Of a stretch of 64,000 nucleotides of DNA, positions 42,199-51,839 are shown one piece after another. The stretch's first letter is position 1; every line of letters begins with the position of its first letter. Source of the DNA: Thiosocius sp963759055 (lineage in GTDB: Bacteria; Pseudomonadota; Gammaproteobacteria; Chromatiales; Chromatiaceae); assembly GCA_963759055.1 (NCBI GenBank), contig CAVWYD010000032.1:1-64000 (forward strand), written 5' to 3'. The notes beneath the pieces were generated by a model, which did no database searches, was not told the origin of the DNA, and was given only the letters and a program-made list of their open reading frames with translations. Made by a program: the position numbers and the translations under genes.

Positions 42199-42858
42199 CT
42201 ACGAAAGATCGGCTATTCGCCTACTGCCTGCGCGCAGGGCATCGACCAGTGCCTGCACGGTCGCGTGCTTCATCTTCCACGACGCTTTGTTGACGATCAG
42301 GCGCGAGCTGATGTCGTACATGTGCTCCAGGGGCACCAGGCCATTCGCTTTGAGGGTGTTGCCGGACTCGACCAGGTCTACGATCACCTCGGACAGACCG
42401 ACCAGCGGTGCCAGTTCCATGGAGCCGTAAAGCTTGATGGCCTCGACCTGCTGCCCACGCGCCGCAAAAAAGCTGCGTGCCGACTTGACGTACTTGGTGG
42501 CAATGCGCAGACGACGCGAACCGATATCGGCATCGGGGCGGCCAGCCACCATCATCCGACAGCGCGCTATCTTCAGATCCAGCGGCTCGTACAGGCCATC
42601 ACCACCGTGCTCCATCAGTACGTCCTTGCCGGCAACGCCGAGATCCGCCGCTCCCCACTGTACGTAGGTTGGCACGTCGGTGGCACGGATCAGCACGAAT
42701 TTGACCAGCGGATGCGAGGTATCGAGGATCAGCTTGCGACTGGTCTCCGGATCATCCACCGGTTCGATACCCGCCTGCTTCAGCAGAGGCAGCGTATCTT
42801 TAAAGATCCGCCCTTTCGACAACGCGATGGTCAGCGGCGATTCTATTACTGCGGCCAT
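42199..42858 (-). CDS. hisG: ATP phosphoribosyltransferase, short form
   Basis: HisG starts histidine synthesis by joining ATP and PRPP. At 219 residues it is the short type (HisG-S), which lacks the C-terminal regulatory domain and depends on HisZ for activity and histidine feedback. Family motifs are LTIALSKGRIFKDTLPLL, RATDVPTYVQWGAADLG, RIATKYVKSARSFF and EVIVDLVESGNTLKANGL. No hisZ is in the window. It follows murA by 10 bases, the usual gammaproteobacterial order. Confidence 0.95.
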   Translation of the reverse strand: MAAVIESPLTIALSKGRIFKDTLPLLKQAGIEPVDDPETSRKLILDTSHPLVKFVLIRATDVPTYVQWGAADLGVAGKDVLMEHGGDGLYEPLDLKIARCRMMVAGRPDADIGSRRLRIATKYVKSARSFFAARGQQVEAIKLYGSMELAPLVGLSEVIVDLVESGNTLKANGLVPLEHMYDISSRLIVNKASWKMKHATVQALVDALRAGSRRIADLS

Positions 42859-42868
42859 GCTCTACCTC

Positions 42869-44128
<1,260 letters not shown>

Positions 44129-44236
44129 GGATGCCTGCGCGAAACGCGCGCCTACCTGCGAAAATGGGCACCAATCATAAAGAAATTTGGAGGCTAACGG
44201 GAGTTTGGCTGCAAAGCCCGGGGTACGCAGATCGGC

Positions 44237-44542
44237 TCAAACGCCGTTTACGGCTATCAGGTCCTCACAACGCGACATGCGCGCCAGATCCAGCAATTCG
44301 TCAGGTATATCGACCAGCTTCAGTTGGCAGTTCCCCTGCCGGGCCAGGTCACGCGCCTCGACCAACAGCACCAGCCCGGCACTGTTGGCATGGTTCACGC
44401 CAGACAGCGAAAGCGTCAACTCCCCACCGGCCCGTAACAGCTTCTCGAGCGAAGGCCAGATTTCGGGCACCGAGGAAAAATCGAGCGCCCCGGCCAGTTC
44501 CCAGCGCGCATCACCTGACGGGGCCAGGCTGGCGCCGCTCAC
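44237..44542 (-). CDS. mlaB: STAS-domain protein MlaB
   Basis: MlaB is the cytosolic STAS subunit of the MlaFEDB lipid transporter and stabilises the MlaF ATPase. The 101-residue protein has the STAS pattern ELAGALDFSSVPEIWPSLEK, LTLSLSGVNHANSAGLVLLV and LVDIPDELLDLARM. The serine in NSAG corresponds to the usual STAS phosphosite position. It starts with GTG, overlapping mlaC by four bases. It is the last gene of mlaFEDCB. Confidence 0.9.
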   Translation of the reverse strand: MSGASLAPSGDARWELAGALDFSSVPEIWPSLEKLLRAGGELTLSLSGVNHANSAGLVLLVEARDLARQGNCQLKLVDIPDELLDLARMSRCEDLIAVNGV

Positions 44543-45159
44543 TTACCGATATTCCGGTTCATATCCGCCAGCGAGCCGATCAGCCCGTCGATCCCGCCCC
44601 GACGCACCTCGTTGGCAAACTGGCTGCGGTAATTGGCAATCAGGCTGACACCGTCGATGATCACATCGTAAACCATCCATCTCGCGTCATTCAGAGTGAG
44701 GCGGTAATTGACAGGGATCGGAGGCGCACTCTGGGATGAAATCCGGGTTGGTACCATGACCCTGTTGTCACCCTGCCGGTACTGAACCGGCAGATACTGA
44801 ATCTCCTGACCGGAGTAACCCAACAGCGCGCTCGCGTAGGTGCGCACCAGCAGCTGGCGGAACTCATTCGTTACCGCCTCTTTCTGCGTATCAGAGGCAT
44901 CGCGCCAAAATCGGCCCAGGGCTGACTGGGACATCTTCCGAAAATCGAAATGCGGCACCACCGTGCTCTCGACCAGCGGGTAGATCAATTGCGGATTGGC
45001 TTCCAGGTCCGCTCTGCGCGCAGTGACCTCGGACAGGACCTTGTCGCCGGTCTCGCGGACTATCCTCTGCGGGTCCTCGACCATCGCAGCCACAGCGAAA
45101 GACGAATACAGGAACAAGCTGAGCAGCAGCCCCCGCATGACGATCGAAATATGCATCAC
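44539..45159 (-). CDS. mlaC: Periplasmic phospholipid carrier MlaC
   Basis: MlaC shuttles phospholipids between the outer-membrane complex MlaA-OmpC and inner-membrane MlaFEDB. The 206-residue protein has a signal peptide (LLLSLFLYSSFAVAAM) and Tol-Tol-Ttg2 family segments: VESTVVPHFDFRKMSQSALG, FRQLLVRTYASALLGYSG, WMVYDVIIDGVSLIANYRSQ and FANEVRRGGIDGLI. The GTG at 45159 overlaps the mlaD stop; an ATG follows immediately and is equally possible. Confidence 0.94.
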   Translation of the reverse strand: MMHISIVMRGLLLSLFLYSSFAVAAMVEDPQRIVRETGDKVLSEVTARRADLEANPQLIYPLVESTVVPHFDFRKMSQSALGRFWRDASDTQKEAVTNEFRQLLVRTYASALLGYSGQEIQYLPVQYRQGDNRVMVPTRISSQSAPPIPVNYRLTLNDARWMVYDVIIDGVSLIANYRSQFANEVRRGGIDGLIGSLADMNRNIGK

Positions 45160-45629
45160 TTCGCTCCTTCCTGGGCCTTCCCATAGATGAATTGCCCGAT
45201 CACCTCTTCGAGCACCAGTGCAGATTGCGTAATGGCAATCTCACTACCCTCCTTGAGCAGGTCCTCACTGCCACCGGGGTCGAGACCGACATACTGCTCA
45301 CCCAACAGGCCGGCGGTGAGGATCTTCGCAAAGGTATCATCCGGGATACCGTCATACTGCGAATAGATCCCCAGAACGGCGACTGCACGAAAATCCTGGG
45401 CGTCATAGTAGATGTCGATCACCCGTCCGACTTCGACACCCGCCATGGTCACCGGCGATTTCACCTTCAGCCCGCCAATATTGTCGAACCGCGCCAGAAC
45501 CTTGTAGGAATCGCCTGTGTTCACGGTCCCCAGATTGCTGACCTGCATCGCCAGAAAAAACAGCGCGAGGAAACCAGCTGCCATGAAGGCACCGACCAGT
45601 ATCTCTATTTGTCTTGTTTTCGACATCAT
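45156..45629 (-). CDS. mlaD: MCE-domain lipid transport protein MlaD
   Basis: MlaD is an inner-membrane-anchored hexameric MCE ring that passes lipids between MlaE and MlaC. The 157-residue protein has an N-terminal membrane helix (ILVGAFMAAGFLALFFLAMQ) and one MCE domain (YKVLARFDNIGGLKVKSPVT, then AGVEVGRVIDI and GLLGEQYVGLDPGG). Tandem ATGs start the frame after GGGAAC. A 74-base gap separates it from mlaE, larger than other gaps in this operon. Confidence 0.94.
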   Translation of the reverse strand: MMSKTRQIEILVGAFMAAGFLALFFLAMQVSNLGTVNTGDSYKVLARFDNIGGLKVKSPVTMAGVEVGRVIDIYYDAQDFRAVAVLGIYSQYDGIPDDTFAKILTAGLLGEQYVGLDPGGSEDLLKEGSEIAITQSALVLEEVIGQFIYGKAQEGAK

Positions 45630-45703
45630 CAGTTCCCGTTCGCACCCTGTCCCTCAGTAAAGCGGCCATCGGCCATGAATGTATGCACCAGCTCGATGGA
45701 CCC

Positions 45704-46477
45704 CTAGTTAAACATCAGCGCAGTCAATACGAAATCCAGCCCCAGCACGGCCAGGGAGGAATGCACCACGGTGCGCGTGGTCGCCCTGCTGACACCTTCG
45801 GAGGTGGGAATGCAATCGTAACCCTGAAAGATCGCTATCCACGTGCAAACCACGCCAAAAACGAGGGACTTGATCACGCCGTTCAAAACATCTTCGTCCC
45901 AGTCTATCTGCGACTGCATCTGCGCCCAGTAGGTCCCTTCATCGACCCCAAGCAGGCCGACGCCGACAAACCAGCCACCGTAAACGCCCAGCATACTGAA
46001 CATTGCCGCGAGCAACGGCATCGATATGATCCCGGCGATCAGGCGCGGTGTCAGTACGCGATGCTCGGGATTGACCGCCATCATCTCCAGGCCCGACAAC
46101 TGTTCGGTAGCCTTCATCAGGCCGATCTCGGCCGAAAGCGCCGACCCGGCACGCCCGGCGAACAGCAGTGCCGTGACCACCGGTCCCAGTTCACGCACCA
46201 GCGACGCCGCGACCATCACGCCGAGCGTGGCCTCCGCACCGAAGCGCGAAAGGATGTAGAAACCCTGCAGACCCAGGACCATACCGACAAAGATCCCGGA
46301 GACCGCAATGATCAGGACGGTCAGCACACCGACCGAAAGGAGCTGCTCCAGCAAAAGACGCGGCCGTCGCACCAGCTGCGGCAGACCACGCAGCATCGCC
46401 AGCATCAGCAGATGCGCGCGCCCCAGACCGGCGGAGAAAGAAAGGCCACTGCGCCCAAGATGGGCAAGCCATTCCAT
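45704..46477 (-). CDS. mlaE: Lipid ABC transporter permease MlaE
   Basis: MlaE is the membrane subunit of the MlaFEDB complex that maintains lipid asymmetry of the outer membrane. The 257-residue protein has five or six hydrophobic segments. It carries the family core, FVGMVLGLQGFYILSRFGAE, then VRELGPVVTALLFAGRAGSA, then EIGLMKATEQLSGLEMMAVN. The start ATG overlaps the mlaF stop by one base (46477). Confidence 0.95.
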   Translation of the reverse strand: MEWLAHLGRSGLSFSAGLGRAHLLMLAMLRGLPQLVRRPRLLLEQLLSVGVLTVLIIAVSGIFVGMVLGLQGFYILSRFGAEATLGVMVAASLVRELGPVVTALLFAGRAGSALSAEIGLMKATEQLSGLEMMAVNPEHRVLTPRLIAGIISMPLLAAMFSMLGVYGGWFVGVGLLGVDEGTYWAQMQSQIDWDEDVLNGVIKSLVFGVVCTWIAIFQGYDCIPTSEGVSRATTRTVVHSSLAVLGLDFVLTALMFN

Positions 46478-47298
46478 CAGGCCCGGTCTCCGAACAGGTC
46501 GCTCTCGAGTTCAGGCGCAGGAAAATGAAACGGTACAGGTCCATCGGGAAGACCGTCCATGAACTGGCGGGTCCACTCGCCGCCGGTCTCGCGCAAGGCC
46601 TGCGGGGCCCCGGACTCGATCACCCTGCCGTTTGATATCACGTAGATCAGGTCCGCAATCTCGGAGGCCTCGGCCACGTCGTGCGAAACCACGACACTGG
46701 TGATGCCTGCCGCATCGTTCAGGCGCCGGATCAACTGCACCAGCACCCCCATCGAGATCGGATCCTGACCGGTGAAGGGTTCGTCGTACATGATCATCAT
46801 CGGGTCAAGCGCAATGGCCCGCGCCAGCGCGACCCGGCGTGCCATACCGCCCGACAGCTCGCTCGGCATCAGATCGTAGGCACCGCGCAGGCCGACGGCC
46901 TCAAGCTTCATCAGCACCAGCTTGCGGATCATCGAGGAGTTGAGCTTGGTATGCTCACGCAGCGGATAGGCGACATTCTCGAATACCGACAGATCGGTCA
47001 GCAGAGCCCCGCTTTGAAACAGCATCCCCATGCGCATACGCAGGCGGTAAAGGTCCGCCGTCGACAGGGCATGCACATTCTGTCCGTCCACCTCGATCGT
47101 GCCCGCGTCCGGCCGCAGCTGGCCGCCGATCAGCTTCAGCAGGGTGGTCTTTCCGGTCCCGGAAGGCCCCATGATCGCGGTTACGCTGCCGCGCGGTATA
47201 TCGATGTCGACACCGTCGAATATGGCACGCGTCCCGCGGAAGAACTTCAAACCACGGATCCGGACCAGGATATCGTCTGCAGGGGAGTTTCGGCTCAT
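46477..47298 (-). CDS. mlaF: Lipid ABC transporter ATPase MlaF
   Basis: MlaF powers the MlaFEDB transporter. The 273-residue protein has Walker A (MGPSGTGKTTLLKLIGG), the signature LSGGMARRVALARAIALDP, Walker B (MMIMYDEPFTGQDP) and the switch VVVSHDVAEASEIAD. A C-terminal extension of about 40 residues after the ATPase core is typical for MlaF and contacts MlaB. I chose ATG 47298 because GGAAAA precedes it and the frame upstream to 47343 adds no homology. It heads the minus-strand mla-murA-his group. Confidence 0.94.
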   Translation of the reverse strand: MSRNSPADDILVRIRGLKFFRGTRAIFDGVDIDIPRGSVTAIMGPSGTGKTTLLKLIGGQLRPDAGTIEVDGQNVHALSTADLYRLRMRMGMLFQSGALLTDLSVFENVAYPLREHTKLNSSMIRKLVLMKLEAVGLRGAYDLMPSELSGGMARRVALARAIALDPMMIMYDEPFTGQDPISMGVLVQLIRRLNDAAGITSVVVSHDVAEASEIADLIYVISNGRVIESGAPQALRETGGEWTRQFMDGLPDGPVPFHFPAPELESDLFGDRA

Positions 47299-47398
47299 TA
47301 TTTTCCTGCCATCAAGGCAGATTCCTTTTCGAAACAGGCACAACCCAAAAGCGAGAACGCAATTCTGGGTACCGGGCCAGAGTGCGTCAAGCGCGCTC

Positions 47399-47956
47399 TC
47401 AGGCTTTCCCCATCAGCTCCAGCAGGGTTTTTAGTTCGGGCACCCTGGCGGGACTCGCGGCAGGCCCGTCAATCACCAGGGCCCGGGTGGAAGCCGGCAG
47501 CTGATCCGCCCTCGCCCGCAGTTCGCGCAGATTCACGCCATCGAGCGGCCATCGAACCAGGGTCGCGTCTGAGTCCGTATCGACCCAGAGCCCCGACCCT
47601 TGAGCAACCCACTGCGGCAGCAGAGTGTGGCCGGGATCGGGCCGTTGCACCAGCAGAATCGCCGGGCAGGTTGCGAACAGGGAAAGCCTTGGGTGCGAAT
47701 CAGGCGGCCTCCGGACCGGCGCCTCGAGGAAGAACAGCAGCCGCCCCGCGGCCTCATCGAGTGACTCCGCCAGCAAATCGCGATCCATGGCGCTCCAGCT
47801 GTCTGCCGGCAGCAATACGCAACCGCAGTCGTTGGCGTAATAAGCGAGCCGCCAATCCGCGGGCAGATCCGGCGGATAGTAGTCCGACAGCCAGTCGGCG
47901 CGTTCCCAGCCCACGGTGCCGAGCAGCAACCGCCCTCCGGCGTTAAGATCTGCCAA
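47399..47956 (-). CDS. Hypothetical protein with a DUF72-like N terminus
   Basis: This 185-residue protein starts with LLLGTVGWERADWLSDYYP, which resembles the first strand of DUF72/YecE proteins. The rest matches poorly, and it is shorter than usual DUF72 proteins. It continues with ANDCGCVLLPADSW and a proline- and leucine-rich C-terminal half without obvious motifs. No membrane helix or signal is seen. It may be a diverged or shortened DUF72 member with lost activity. It lies 100 bases upstream of mlaF on the same strand and is divergent from the small zinc-type protein gene, 26 bases away. Confidence 0.6.
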   Translation of the reverse strand: MADLNAGGRLLLGTVGWERADWLSDYYPPDLPADWRLAYYANDCGCVLLPADSWSAMDRDLLAESLDEAAGRLLFFLEAPVRRPPDSHPRLSLFATCPAILLVQRPDPGHTLLPQWVAQGSGLWVDTDSDATLVRWPLDGVNLRELRARADQLPASTRALVIDGPAASPARVPELKTLLELMGKA

Positions 47957-47982
47957 CAGATTGCTCCCGATCAGGCACCGTG

Positions 47983-48168
47983 ATGGCCGAGATTCTACCC
48001 TTCAAACCCCGCAAGGCGAGTGAACGTCACCGGGGAAAGACCCTGTGCCGCAACGGCCACCACAAATGGCAGATCGACAAACAGTCGGTATTCGACGTGA
48101 AACTCGGCAAATTGGTGAACCGATACCGCTGCGCTCGCTGCGGCCAGACCAAGGTCCGCGCAGACTGA
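47983..48168 (+). CDS. Small zinc-ribbon-like protein
   Basis: This 61-residue basic protein begins MAEILPFKPRKASERHRGK. It contains a likely zinc site, CRNGHH near residue 22 and CARC near residue 51, followed by GQTKVRAD. GTG 47980 precedes ATG 47983; I chose the ATG. Proteins like this recur in gammaproteobacteria without a known role; the VKLGKLVNRYRCARCG pattern suggests a small nucleic-acid- or protein-binding ribbon. It sits in front of yrbG with an 82-base gap. Confidence 0.65.
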   Translation: MAEILPFKPRKASERHRGKTLCRNGHHKWQIDKQSVFDVKLGKLVNRYRCARCGQTKVRAD

Positions 48169-48253
48169 CCGCCTCTTGGACAAGCAGCCGCGCTTCCGCG
48201 ACAATCCGCGCTCCTCGAACAGGCCGCACTGACCACAACCGCACGAACCCGTG

Positions 48254-49228
48254 ATGCTGCTTGCTGCTGCCGCCATTTTGATTGGTCTTATCATCCTCGT
48301 CTGGGGCGCAGATCGATTCGTGCTCGGCGCAGCCGCCTTGGCACGCAGCCTCGGCATTTCACCGCTGCTGATCGGGCTTACCGTGGTCGGATTCGGCACA
48401 TCGGCGCCCGAGATCCTGATTTCAACGATCGCGGCACTGAACGGCAGCCCCGGCATTGCAATCGGCAACGCCTTAGGATCGAATATCGCCAATATTGCAC
48501 TGATATTGGGTGCAACGGCAGTCTTCATGCCGCTTACCATGCAGTCCGACATGCTTCGGCGCGAATTTCCGCTGCTTATCGCTGTGAGTTTCGCTGCCTA
48601 CCTGTTGTTGCGCGACGGCCAACTCGGCCGCGACGACGGCGTGATACTGCTGGCGGGCCTGGTCATGACCATGCTGTTGCTGGTGCGCATCGGCCTGCAA
48701 CGGCGTAATCACGACCCCTTGGCCGAGGAGATCGAGGCCAAGATCCCATCCGGCCTCACCGTCACAGCGGCCACGGGCTGGTTTCTGCTCGGCCTGACCG
48801 CACTGATCGTCGGCTCCCGCTTGCTGGTCTGGGGTGCGGTCGAAGTGGCGGTGGCATTCGGCATCAGTGAACTGGTGATCGGCCTGACCATCGTCGCCAT
48901 CGGGACCAGCCTGCCGGAACTGGCAGCGGCGATCATGAGTGCGTTGAAGAACGAACATGAACTGGCGATCGGCAACGTGGTGGGCTCCAACATGTGGAAT
49001 CTGCTGGCGGTGCTGGGCATTCCCGGGCTGATGGCCCCCGGGACGATCCCGCCTGAAGTGGTCAATCGCGACATGCCGGTGATGCTGGCGCTGACGCTGG
49101 CCCTGTTCGTGATGGGATATTCAACGCACAGACATGGCACCATCAACAGGCTGGAGGGTGGCCTGCTGCTGTCATGTTTTATCGCCTACCAAGGCTGGAT
49201 TGTGTGGCAGGCGCACGCCGCCGTCTGA
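48254..49228 (+). CDS. yrbG: CaCA-family sodium/calcium exchanger, YrbG-like
   Basis: This is an inner-membrane cation:proton or sodium/calcium antiporter of the CaCA superfamily. The 324-residue protein has about ten membrane segments and the two inverted alpha repeats that form the ion path: GFGTSAPEILISTIAALNG (about residue 50) and AIGTSLPELAAAIMSALKNE (about residue 215). Each is followed by GNALGSNIANI or GNVVGSNMWNL. An in-frame GTG lies one codon upstream. As in E. coli it precedes kdsD, though no functional link to LPS synthesis is known. Confidence 0.92.
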   Translation: MLLAAAAILIGLIILVWGADRFVLGAAALARSLGISPLLIGLTVVGFGTSAPEILISTIAALNGSPGIAIGNALGSNIANIALILGATAVFMPLTMQSDMLRREFPLLIAVSFAAYLLLRDGQLGRDDGVILLAGLVMTMLLLVRIGLQRRNHDPLAEEIEAKIPSGLTVTAATGWFLLGLTALIVGSRLLVWGAVEVAVAFGISELVIGLTIVAIGTSLPELAAAIMSALKNEHELAIGNVVGSNMWNLLAVLGIPGLMAPGTIPPEVVNRDMPVMLALTLALFVMGYSTHRHGTINRLEGGLLLSCFIAYQGWIVWQAHAAV

Positions 49229-49245
49229 ATCCGAGGAGAGGGGAA

Positions 49246-50223
49246 ATGAGCGACACGACGGCAGAATTGCGCAAAACCGGCATCAGCGTCGTCAACATCG
49301 AGACCGCGGCTGTCCAGGCACTGGAGGCGCGCATCAATGGCGATTTCGTTGCAGCCTGCGAACACATGCTGGCCTGCAAAGGCCGCATCGTGGTGATCGG
49401 CATGGGCAAGTCGGGCCATATCGGCAACAAGATCGCCGCCACCCTCGCGAGCACCGGGAGCCCGGCATTCTTCGTCCACCCCGGCGAGGCCAGCCATGGG
49501 GATCTCGGCATGATCACCTCCTCCGATGTGGTCCTGGCGCTGTCCAATTCGGGCGAGACACGCGAGATCATCACCATACTTCCCCTGATCAAGCGCATGG
49601 GCGCGCCGCTGATCAGCATGACCGGCAATCCGGAATCAACCCTGGCACGCGAGGCCGATGTGAATCTCGACGTCAGCGTCGCCAAGGAGGCCTGCCCGCT
49701 GGATCTCGCGCCGACGGCCAGCACGACGGCCGCACTGGTGATGGGCGACGCGGTCGCGATCGCCCTGCTCGAGGCGCGCGGTTTCACCGCCGAGGATTTC
49801 GCCCTGTCACACCCCGGCGGCAGCCTCGGTCGTCGCCTGCTGCTGCATGTCTACGACATCATGCACAAGGGTGACGCGATCCCGGCAGTCACGCAGGATG
49901 CATCGCTGCGTGATGCACTGATGGAGATGACCGCGAAGGGCCTTGGAATGACCGCGATCGTCGATGGCGAAGGCCGCGCGGTGGGAATCTTCACGGACGG
50001 CGACCTGCGTCGCTGTCTGGACCGGGACGTAGACGTGCGCGCAGCCAGGATCGCGGATGTGATGATACCGGGCGGCAAGCGCATTGCGCCCGACCGTCTT
50101 GCGGTCGAGGCACTCAACCTGATGGAAGAAAAGAAAATCAATGCCCTGCTGATCGTGGACAGTGATGAACGCCTTTGCGGGGCACTCAACATGCACGACC
50201 TGCTGCGCGCCGGCGTGGTCTAG
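49246..50223 (+). CDS. kdsD: Arabinose-5-phosphate isomerase KdsD
   Basis: KdsD isomerises ribulose-5-phosphate to arabinose-5-phosphate, the first step to Kdo of LPS. The 325-residue protein has an N-terminal SIS domain (VIGMGKSGHIGNKIAATLAS, then ALSNSGETREI and LSHPGGSLGRRLL) and two C-terminal CBS domains (about 205-325). ATG 49246 follows GAGGAGAGGGG, a very strong ribosome site, and fixes the start; the frame upstream overlaps yrbG. kdsC follows. Confidence 0.96.
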   Translation: MSDTTAELRKTGISVVNIETAAVQALEARINGDFVAACEHMLACKGRIVVIGMGKSGHIGNKIAATLASTGSPAFFVHPGEASHGDLGMITSSDVVLALSNSGETREIITILPLIKRMGAPLISMTGNPESTLAREADVNLDVSVAKEACPLDLAPTASTTAALVMGDAVAIALLEARGFTAEDFALSHPGGSLGRRLLLHVYDIMHKGDAIPAVTQDASLRDALMEMTAKGLGMTAIVDGEGRAVGIFTDGDLRRCLDRDVDVRAARIADVMIPGGKRIAPDRLAVEALNLMEEKKINALLIVDSDERLCGALNMHDLLRAGVV

Positions 50224-50243
50224 TGCCTAATCAAGGAAGCATC

Positions 50244-50769
50244 ATGCAGGACATACACAAAAAGGCCGCCAACATCCGATTGGTCGATATTCGACGTCGA
50301 CGGCGTGCTGACCGACGGCAGCCTGTACATCGGCGACGACGGGCAGGAATACAAGGCGTTCCATTCCAAAGACGGGCACGGCATGGTGATGCTGCAGCAG
50401 TCCGGGGTCGAAATCGCCATCATCACCGGGCGGAGCTCCGAGGTGGTGCGCATCCGCATGGCCAGCCTGGGGATCCAACGTGTCTACCAGGGCAAACGTG
50501 AGAAACTGCCGGCCTACGAGGAGCTCAAGCAGATCACAGGATTCGACGATGAGCAGATTGCATATGTCGGTGACGATGTCGTCGATCTGCCGGTGATGAC
50601 CAGAGCCGGGCTCGCGGTCGCGGTGCAGGATGCGCACGCACTGACCAAGCAACACGCGCACTGGGTGACCCCCAGCGACGGAGGCCGCGGCGCGGGTCGC
50701 GAGGTCTGCGAGTTGATCATGGATGCCCAGGGCACCCTGCAGTCGGCATTACAGCATTACCTCGACTGA
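50244..50769 (+). pseudogene. kdsC: Kdo-8-phosphate phosphatase KdsC with a frameshift
   Basis: KdsC dephosphorylates Kdo-8-P in the HAD superfamily. ATG 50244, with an AAGGA-type ribosome site, opens MQDIHKKAANIRLV. The frame is then lost: one extra base near 50283-50286 separates it from the frame that reads IFDVDGVLTDGSLYIGDDGQ and continues to the stop at 50769. The catalytic DxD motif lies just after the shift. No start codon in the second frame precedes that motif, because the frame has a TAG at 50221-50223. The remaining 154 codons are complete, including ITGRSSEVVRIR and AYVGDDVVDLPVM. Loss of KdsC function or a sequencing error are the two explanations; the intact neighbours favour the latter. 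Confidence 0.85.
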
Positions 50770-50771
50770 CC

Positions 50772-51338
50772 ATGCCGCGCGTTCGCATCTTGCTGGTCCT
50801 GGTCATGGTCCTGGCAGCCGTCGTCAGCTGGCGGCTGGTACAGGAAGAAGAACCACCGTCACAGGCCATCACAAAGAGCGGCCCGCGCGAGATCGACTAC
50901 TACGTCACCGGCCTTGATGTAACCCGCATGACCGCCGCGGGCCGGCCTGCACATCGCCTGCGTGCGGTCAATCTTCAGCACTACACCGATGATGACACCA
51001 CCGAGCTGCAGCAGCCGCAGTTGACGGTGTACCAGGCCGATGCGCCACCCTGGGAGGTGGATGCCGAACGCGGCTGGATGTCTGCGGACGGCAGTCTGGT
51101 CCTGCTCTCCGGAGAGGTGCTGATCGAGCGGGAGGGCGACGCCAGCAACCGGCCGATGCGCATCGTGACCAGAGATCTGCGCGTGCAACCGAGCGAAGAC
51201 TATGCGGAAACTGACGAAAAGGTTAGGGTAGAGAGCGATTCTGATTGGCTGGACGCGGTCGGCATGCAGGCCTGGCTGCGCCCGCCTTCGCGACTCAAAT
51301 TTCTTTCGCAGGTGAAAGGCTACTATGTACCGCGCTAA
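50772..51338 (+). CDS. lptC: LPS export protein LptC
   Basis: LptC is the bitopic inner-membrane protein that passes LPS from LptB2FG to LptA. The 188-residue protein has one N-terminal membrane helix (ILLVLVMVLAAVVSWRLV) and a periplasmic beta-jellyroll (YYVTGLDVTRMTAAGRPAHR, then EVDAERGWMSADGSLVLLSG and TRDLRVQPSEDYAETDEKV). It starts two bases after kdsC and overlaps the lptA start by 14 bases. Unlike its two neighbours it shows no frame disruption. Confidence 0.93.
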   Translation: MPRVRILLVLVMVLAAVVSWRLVQEEEPPSQAITKSGPREIDYYVTGLDVTRMTAAGRPAHRLRAVNLQHYTDDDTTELQQPQLTVYQADAPPWEVDAERGWMSADGSLVLLSGEVLIEREGDASNRPMRIVTRDLRVQPSEDYAETDEKVRVESDSDWLDAVGMQAWLRPPSRLKFLSQVKGYYVPR

Positions 51339-51814
51339 ACCGCTGCTTGCCCTGATGCTGATACTCGCCGCCCGGCAGGCCTTGCCCTGGAGTCGGACAA
51401 GGAACAACCGATCGAGCTGGCGGCCGACAGCGTGGATATCGATGAGTCCAAAGGGCATGAGCATCTACCGCGGCGATGTCGACCTGCGCCAGGGCAGCAT
51501 GCACTTGCGCGCGCGATGTGGTGACCGTGCATCAGGACAAGCGCAAACCCACCAAGATCATCGCCGAAGGCCGCCCCGTGAAGTTCCAGCAAGCCACCGA
51601 AAAGGGTCTGGTAAAGGGCGAGGCCAGGCGCGCGGAATACGAGGTCAACAGCGAAAACCTGGTGATGATCGGTGATGCCGTGCTGATCCAGGGCAAAGAC
51701 AGCATGCGCAGCGACCGCATCGTGTACGACCGCGTCAAGTCCGTGGTCAAGGCCGGGGCCGCGGCCAAGGGCAAACAGCGGGTGCGCATCTCCATCGAGG
51801 CACCAGGCAAGTAG
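51325..51814 (+). pseudogene. lptA: LPS transport protein LptA with three apparent frameshifts
   Basis: LptA bridges the periplasm in LPS export. The region encodes a full-length homologue, but only across three frame changes. ATG 51325 opens a signal peptide (MYRAKPLLALMLILAA). Between about 51367 and 51383 the frame moves back one, giving LALESDKEQPIELAADSVDI. An extra base near 51456 leads to MSIYRGDVDLRQGSMHL. Another near 51514 leads to DVVTVHQDKRKPTKIIAEG, which stays open to the stop at 51814. Recoded together, the parts make an ordinary OstA-like protein of about 160 residues. As drawn, no intact product exists. LptA is essential in most gammaproteobacteria, so sequence errors are suspected. 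Confidence 0.85.
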
Positions 51815-51839
51815 ACCTGGGCGGAAACACCTGACAGTA

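Noticed and set aside
50175..50501. A 108-codon frame across the kdsD end and kdsC start
   Set aside because: It includes the true kdsC start but continues in the wrong frame after the shift, giving an arginine-rich nonsense tail.
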